Positions 6,062-10,081 of a stretch of DNA of 10,081 nt are shown one piece after another; within the stretch, counting starts at the first letter, position 1; the number at the start of each line of letters is the position of its first letter. Under the pieces are notes generated by a model. That model saw only the letters and a program-made list of their open reading frames with translations. It did no database searches and was not told where the DNA came from. The translations under genes and the position numbers were made by a program. The stretch lies in assembly GCA_016287555.1 (NCBI GenBank), contig JAEFAK010000055.1, positions 1 to 10,081 of the forward strand. Reading direction: 5' to 3'. The stretch is from Oscillospiraceae bacterium. GTDB lineage: Bacteria; Bacillota; Clostridia; Oscillospirales; Oscillospiraceae.

Positions 6062-8086
6062 TTACAGGGCGTAGGCCGTGTCATAGGCGGCGTTGATGAC
6101 GCTCTGGAGATTGCCGACCTTCTGCGCGTCGCCGATGACGTGGATCTTGCTCTCGTCCATGCCGGCGGCCTTGAGCGCGTCGGCGAGCGGGGCGGAGGCA
6201 ACGTAGCCGACGGAGAGGATGACGCTGTCGGCGGGTATCTCGAATATCTTGCCGTCCGGGCCCTTGACGGAGACGGTGCCGTCGTCGGCGATGGCGGCGA
6301 GAGCTGTGTTGAGATGGACGGGGATGTTATAGTAGCGGATTATCTCAAAGAGCATGTTGTAGTTCGCCGCGCAGAGGCCCGGGACCTTGAGCAGCATGTC
6401 GAGCATCTCGACGATGACGGGGTGCTTGCCCTTGAGCGCGAGATCGTAGCATATCTCGCAGCCGGTCAGGCCGCCGCCGATGACGACGACTCTGTCGCCG
6501 ACCTCGGCTCTGCCGCGCAGGTAGTCCGTCGCCTCGGTGACGCGGGGCCCGTTGAAGCCGGGGATGGGGAGCTGGCGCGGAGAGGCGCCGGTCGCTATGA
6601 CGACCTCGTCGTAGCCCTTGAGATCCTCGGCTGTCGCCTCGGTGTTGAGACGGATATCGACCTTCTGGTCGTTTATCTGCTTTATGTACCAGGCGATGAG
6701 TTCCTTGTCCTTCTCCTTGAAGGAGGGGGCGGCAGCCGCGATGAAGACGCCGCCGAGCTCGCCGGTCTTCTCAAAGAGAGTTACCTTGTGTCCGCGCATG
6801 GCGAGCAGACGGGCCGTCTCCATGCCGCCGATGCCGCCGCCGACCACGGCGATGTTCTTGCTGACCTCGGCGGGCTTGAGGATATAGCTCTCTTCCTCGT
6901 TGCAGGGCGGGTTGATGGCGCAGTGGGCCATCTTGAAGGGCTTGAAGTCCACGCCTCTGCGGTGCGCCATGGCGAAGCAGCCGTTATGGCAGGCGATGCA
7001 GGGACGGACGTCCTCCTTATGACCCTCGCGGATCTTGTTGAGCCAGAGAGGATCGGCGAGGAACTGCCTGCCGACGCCGATGCCGTCGATCTTGCCGGAC
7101 CTGATGGCCTCCTCGGCTATCTCCGGAGTCTCCATGCGGCCGGCGCAGAAGACGGGGACGTCGACGAACTGCTTTATGAAGGAGACCTCGGGCAGGTTGC
7201 AGGCCAGAGGCATGTACATCGGCGGATGAGCCCAGAACCAGGAGTCGTAGGAGCCGTTGTCGGCGTTGAGCATGTCCGCGCCGGCGGCGACGAGCGCGCG
7301 GGCGACGGCGGGGCTCTCCTCCATGGAGCGGCCGAACTCCTGATACGGCTCGCCGGGCAGGGCGCCCTGGTTGAAGCCGCGCATCTTGCTCGTGACGGAG
7401 TAACGCACGCTGACGGGGAAGTCCTGTCCGCAGGTGCGCTTTATCTCCTGAATGATCTCAGTGGGGAAGCGGAGCCTGTTTTCGAGGCTTCCGCCGTATC
7501 TGTCGAGCCTGTGGTTGGTGTTGGCGATGGTGAACTGGTCGAGCAGATAGCCCTCGTGGACCGCGTGTATCTCGACGCCGTCCATGCCGGCCTCCTTGCA
7601 GATGAGCGCGGCCCGGCCGTAGGCCTCGATGATGTCCTCGATCTCGTCGAGGGTAAGACCCCTGTGCCTCATTTCGGGCTCCCATACGTTCGGAAGATCG
7701 CTGGGAGCGACGGCTATCTGACGCCAGAGCTCGGGATCGAGCTCAGGCATGGCGAACATGGCGCGTCCGAAGCCGGCGCCGAGCTGCATGAAGTACTTGG
7801 TGCCGTAGGAATGCACTTCGTCCATGAGCTTGGCTATGGGGCCGCGGAAAATATCCTCGGCTTCCTTGAAGCCGCCGCGGTTGCGCCCCTCGATGACGCC
7901 GGTTACGCCGGGGATGATGAGAGCGACGTTGCCCTTGCAGCGCTCCAGATAGAAGGGACGTATCTTCTCGATGAAGGTCATCTGGTGCATATTTATGGGG
8001 GCGGTGCCGCCCATGGCGACCATTGCCACGCGGTTTTTCAGCTCGATGCTGCCGACGCGCAGCGGGGTGAAAATGGATTCGTACAT
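6062..8086 (-). CDS. NADH:flavin oxidoreductase, enoate reductase/2,4-dienoyl-CoA reductase/BaiH-like fusion
   Basis: This 674-residue cytoplasmic enzyme has an FMN-binding Old Yellow Enzyme barrel at residues 1-355 (start FTPLRVGSIELKNRV). An Fe-S motif follows at C363-x2-C366-x3-C370-x18-C389. Next come FAD and NAD(P)H Rossmann motifs, GGGIGG (416-421) and GGGLTG (537-542). The architecture is that of 2-enoate reductases, FadH and the bile-acid enzymes BaiCD/BaiH: NAD(P)H to FAD to 4Fe-4S to FMN, then reduction of a C=C bond conjugated to a carbonyl. The active-site segment is HAVHEGYLLDQF (174-185), followed by DRYGGSLENRLRF. As I recall it, this HEGYLLDQF form is typical of the clostridial enoate reductase group. 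The start has GAGGT 6 bases before the ATG at 8086 and an AT-rich promoter region upstream. It is coupled to the MATE gene. No other bile-acid (bai) gene is present, so the substrate stays open. Confidence 0.93.
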   Translation of the reverse strand: MYESIFTPLRVGSIELKNRVAMVAMGGTAPINMHQMTFIEKIRPFYLERCKGNVALIIPGVTGVIEGRNRGGFKEAEDIFRGPIAKLMDEVHSYGTKYFMQLGAGFGRAMFAMPELDPELWRQIAVAPSDLPNVWEPEMRHRGLTLDEIEDIIEAYGRAALICKEAGMDGVEIHAVHEGYLLDQFTIANTNHRLDRYGGSLENRLRFPTEIIQEIKRTCGQDFPVSVRYSVTSKMRGFNQGALPGEPYQEFGRSMEESPAVARALVAAGADMLNADNGSYDSWFWAHPPMYMPLACNLPEVSFIKQFVDVPVFCAGRMETPEIAEEAIRSGKIDGIGVGRQFLADPLWLNKIREGHKEDVRPCIACHNGCFAMAHRRGVDFKPFKMAHCAINPPCNEEESYILKPAEVSKNIAVVGGGIGGMETARLLAMRGHKVTLFEKTGELGGVFIAAAAPSFKEKDKELIAWYIKQINDQKVDIRLNTEATAEDLKGYDEVVIATGASPRQLPIPGFNGPRVTEATDYLRGRAEVGDRVVVIGGGLTGCEICYDLALKGKHPVIVEMLDMLLKVPGLCAANYNMLFEIIRYYNIPVHLNTALAAIADDGTVSVKGPDGKIFEIPADSVILSVGYVASAPLADALKAAGMDESKIHVIGDAQKVGNLQSVINAAYDTAYAL

Positions 8087-8144
8087 CGGGTTACCTCGCT
8101 TATATTTATTATTATTTTTATACTAAAACAATTAACAAAACAAA

Positions 8145-8173
8145 ATTATATATCATTTTCTGCCGATTGGCAA
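8145..8173 (-). promoter_or_regulatory. Promoter of the oxidoreductase-MATE operon
   Basis: On the minus strand, TTGCCA (8173-8168) and TATAAT (8150-8145) are separated by 17 bases. The start would be near 8138, leaving an AT-rich leader of about 50 bases. A short palindrome TGCC-N4-GGCA (8161-8172) overlaps the -35 and could be an operator. A second weaker pair (TTGTTT/TATAAA) lies within the leader region. Confidence 0.65.
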
Positions 8174-8180
8174 TGATTAA

Positions 8181-8846
8181 TTACGGAGCCATGATAGCTT
8201 TCGCGCCCTTTGCGAGCCTTTCGCCCGGCTGCGTGAAGTGCCCGCCGGGATTGAGCTCGAACGTGACCTCGACGCCGGCGGCGCGCAGGATGTCCGCCGC
8301 CTCGCGGGTCCTGTCCTCGACGCAGCCCATGCGCGGGCTGCGCGCGTGCTTTTCCTTGTCTCCGAGCGAGAGATAGACCCGCCCGGCGTGCGGCGTATTG
8401 TCGGCCATAAAGTCTGTAAAGCCGTCGAACCAGAGCGAGCCGGAGACGGACGCCGCGCGGCAGAAAAGCTCCGTCTTATATATGCAGTAAAGCGCGAAGA
8501 GCCCGCCGAGCGAGTAGCCCGCGAAGGCGCGCAGCTCCTGCGGCCCGGTCACTTCCTCGCAGAGCGGGACGATACGCCCGATCTTCTCGATGAGCGCGTC
8601 CGCGCCGCCGCCGAAGTCGCCGCCGCTCTTGAAGGCCTTCGGCGCCGGCCAGGGGGAGAGGTCCCTGTTCCAGTCGGCGCCGTCTATCGCGGCTATGGAG
8701 ACGCCGCCGCCCAGCGCGGAGAAAAGCGAGCGGGCATCGCGCTCTCCGCCGAAGACGTAGAGCGCGCGCCCGCCGTTGGGATATACGTAGATCGAGAGCC
8801 CGTCCGTCCGGAATGAGACGGCGCGGGAGGGATCGAAAAGGTCCAT
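8181..8846 (-). CDS. Alpha/beta-hydrolase, putative esterase (esterase D/Fes-like)
   Basis: This 221-residue soluble hydrolase without a signal peptide has the nucleophile elbow GYSLGG (110-115), with S112 as the likely catalytic Ser, and GGHF (201-204), with H203 as the likely catalytic His. The acid is probably D163 or E165 in SLGDKEKHA. DWNRDLSPWPAP (58-69) is a conserved substrate-pocket segment of clostridial members of the putative-esterase family (PF00756 type). The family includes S-formylglutathione hydrolases, siderophore esterases and acyl esterases; the specific substrate cannot be told. GAGGT lies 6 bases upstream of the ATG at 8846. The gene starts 17 bases after the flavoprotein stop and is probably its operon partner. 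The next gene on the strand has its own promoter. Confidence 0.88.
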   Translation of the reverse strand: MDLFDPSRAVSFRTDGLSIYVYPNGGRALYVFGGERDARSLFSALGGGVSIAAIDGADWNRDLSPWPAPKAFKSGGDFGGGADALIEKIGRIVPLCEEVTGPQELRAFAGYSLGGLFALYCIYKTELFCRAASVSGSLWFDGFTDFMADNTPHAGRVYLSLGDKEKHARSPRMGCVEDRTREAADILRAAGVEVTFELNPGGHFTQPGERLAKGAKAIMAP

Positions 8847-8863
8847 AAATACCTCGTCCGCTT

Positions 8864-9484
8864 TCAGCGGATGAAATTCGTGAATACCCGCTGCTCCTGC
8901 CTGGGCAGGGGGATACCGGCCTTCTCGCCGGCCTCCCTGAGCTTGAGCAGCCAGGCCATGTTGCGCCCGAGCGCGCGCATGACCGACAGCCCCTCAAGGT
9001 CCTGCGCGACGTCTTCCGGCGTCCTGCCGTGGACTTCGTTCCAGTAGTAGGAGGAGACGACGGGCATCTGGCAGATGGTCATATACTTGTTCATCTGGTC
9101 GAAGGTCGCGGTCGTGCCCGCGCGGCGAGCCGAGACGACGGCTGCCCCGGGCTTGAAGGCGAGCTTGCGCCCGCAGGAATAAAAGACGCGGTCCATGAAG
9201 GAGGTCATCGCTCCGCTCGCAGAGGCAAAATGCACGGGCGTGCCGAAGACGAAGCCGTCGGCGGAGTCCGCTGCCGCGGCGAAGTCGGCGACTCTGTCCT
9301 TTATGACGCAGGCGCCCGTTTTGAAGCAGCCCAGGCAGCCGCGGCAGCCCGAAATGGGCTCGCTGCCGATCCAGAAGATCTCTGTGTCTATGCCTTCCTC
9401 GCGCAGGGTCTTCTCGACCTCGCGGAGAGCCGTGTAGGTGCAGCCCTTTTCATGGGGACTGCCGTTAACGAGAATGACTTTCAT
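8864..9484 (-). CDS. Flavodoxin-fold NAD(P)H-dependent FMN reductase, iron-sulfur flavoprotein type
   Basis: This 206-residue cytoplasmic flavoprotein has the phosphate-binding loop NGSPHEKGCTYTAL (7-20), and GTPVHFASASGAM plus FMDRVFYSCG for the flavin pocket. A compact Cys motif C47-x2-C50-x2-C53-x5-C59 follows, matching the CX2CX2CX4-7C pattern of archaeal and clostridial iron-sulfur flavoproteins (Isf). It may hold a 4Fe-4S cluster next to FMN and pass electrons to reduce oxygen species or other acceptors; many related clostridial proteins are only annotated as flavodoxin family. AAAGGGG lies 9 bases before the ATG. The gene lies 19 bases past the SufB/SufD stop and 17 bases before the esterase start, so it is probably cotranscribed with an Fe-S assembly operon, consistent with an Fe-S-containing product. 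Confidence 0.9.
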   Translation of the reverse strand: MKVILVNGSPHEKGCTYTALREVEKTLREEGIDTEIFWIGSEPISGCRGCLGCFKTGACVIKDRVADFAAAADSADGFVFGTPVHFASASGAMTSFMDRVFYSCGRKLAFKPGAAVVSARRAGTTATFDQMNKYMTICQMPVVSSYYWNEVHGRTPEDVAQDLEGLSVMRALGRNMAWLLKLREAGEKAGIPLPRQEQRVFTNFIR

Positions 9485-9503
9485 GTGCGCTGACCCCTTT
9501 CGG

Positions 9504-10081
9504 TTATTTCAGGAAGCCGCTTATAATGCGCTCTTCGGCCTCTTCTCTGGTGAGCCCGAGCGTCATCAGCTTGAGCAGCTGATCGCCCGCTATGCGGCCT
9601 ATCGCCGCCTCATGGACGAGCTGGGCCTCGACGTTGTTGGCCGCTATCTCCGGGATGGAGCTGACCTTGGCGGAGCCCATGATTATCGTGTCGCACTGGA
9701 CGTGCCCGAAGCACTTCGCGTTGCCGACGACGCGCGGGCGGAAGACCTGGACGCTCTCGTCCTGCGCGACGGAGCGGGAGGTGATGCGCGCGCGGGAATC
9801 CGCGCCGTTGAGATCGACCTCCATCTCGGAGTCGGCTATCTGCTTGCCGTGCGTCATGAGCCGCTCCGTAATGACGACCTCGCAGCCCTCGTCTGCCTCG
9901 ACGAAGGTCTGCCTCATCGTCGAATCCACGCCGCGTATCTGGACGGTCTCGAGCTCGATATAGGAGTTTTTCTGCATGTATATGAGGGTCGTGGGGTTCA
10001 TTATGCGCTCGCCGGTGCCCTCGCCCTCGCCGTAGTGCTTTTCGACGTACCTGACCCTCGCGCCCTCCTCGAGATAGAAGG
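9504..10081 (-). CDS. SufB/SufD-family Fe-S cluster assembly scaffold, C-terminal part
   Basis: The open frame runs to the window edge, so only the last 191 residues are seen; the frame is open from about 10079. An internal Met at 10001 is not the start, because conserved sequence continues upstream of it (FYLEEGARVRYVEKHYGEG). The visible part is the right-handed beta-helix core of SufB/SufD, with KNSYIELETVQIRGVDST, ADSEMEVDL, FGHVQCDTIIMG and the C-terminal helices PEIAANNVEAQLVHEAAIG and GLTREEAEERIISGFLK. The Cys in VQCDT sits where SufB has its essential Cys, so a SufB-like rather than SufD-like activity is favoured, though clostridial proteins of this group are often named SufD. SufB with SufC (an ATPase) and sometimes SufD builds Fe-S clusters. 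sufC would be expected just outside the right edge. Confidence 0.93.
   Translation of the reverse strand, partial: FYLEEGARVRYVEKHYGEGEGTGERIMNPTTLIYMQKNSYIELETVQIRGVDSTMRQTFVEADEGCEVVITERLMTHGKQIADSEMEVDLNGADSRARITSRSVAQDESVQVFRPRVVGNAKCFGHVQCDTIIMGSAKVSSIPEIAANNVEAQLVHEAAIGRIAGDQLLKLMTLGLTREEAEERIISGFLK

Noticed and set aside
6062..8086. Bile-acid 7-alpha-dehydroxylation gene (baiCD or baiH) as a firm name
   Set aside because: The architecture fits, but no other bai gene is in the window and enoate reductases share the same layout, so no gene symbol is given.
4922..8176. A 1084-codon open frame on the plus strand opposite the MATE and oxidoreductase genes
   Set aside because: It lies wholly antisense to two well-recognised genes, is rich in Asp/Glu/Arg/Ala/Val repeats typical of reversed GC-rich codons, and shows no family motif. 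High third-position GC removes stop codons in this frame.

Overview
The window looks like a chromosomal segment of a strict anaerobe of the Clostridia, probably a GC-rich gut-type lineage. The grounds are the Crp/Fnr regulator paired with clostridial-style ferredoxin genes, a fused enoate-reductase-like flavoenzyme with an Fe-S motif, a flavoprotein with a compact cysteine motif, a SufB/SufD scaffold gene, a tRNA with encoded CCA, AGGAG-type ribosome sites and sigma-A-like promoters in short AT-rich gaps. Coding DNA is clearly GC-rich with G/C at third positions, which produces many long antisense open frames that are not genes. No transposase, integrase, CRISPR array or phage gene is visible.

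Left part (1-1892): a Crp/Fnr-family regulator on the minus strand is divergent from a two-gene operon on the plus strand. That operon encodes a 94-residue zinc-ribbon/Cys-rich protein and a 234-residue ferredoxin-like protein with a conserved Cys-rich C-terminal domain. An inverted repeat (CAACA-N4-TGTTG) lies between the divergent promoters, on the expected start of the regulator's own transcript. This resembles the HcpR-type redox or nitrosative-stress loci of anaerobes, but no hcp gene lies in the window. A strong hairpin at 1860-1892 ends this operon and also serves the tRNA-Pro(TGG) gene that faces it.

Middle (1912-4104): tRNA-Pro with a clear promoter is followed by a divergent, well-promoted pair: a secreted lipoprotein with a Pro-rich linker and a Cys-rich beta-helix-like C-terminal half, and 4 bases later a phosphinothricin-acetyltransferase-like GNAT enzyme.

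Right part (4107-10081), all on the minus strand: in transcription order from the right edge, the C-terminal part of a SufB/SufD Fe-S scaffold, a flavodoxin-fold (iron-sulfur) flavoprotein and an alpha/beta-hydrolase lie 17-19 bases apart and are probably one operon. A 94-base AT-rich gap with a good promoter then starts a second unit: an Old Yellow Enzyme/enoate-reductase-like fusion (674 aa) tightly coupled (3 bases) to a MATE exporter. A hairpin follows, then a 2'-5' RNA ligase-like 2H phosphoesterase that converges with the GNAT gene with only 2 bases between the stop codons.

Most genes are recognisable families. The less explained parts are the Crp/Fnr-ferredoxin locus with its incomplete second cluster motif, the Cys-rich beta-helix lipoprotein, and the reductase-exporter pair, whose substrate cannot be read from the sequence.
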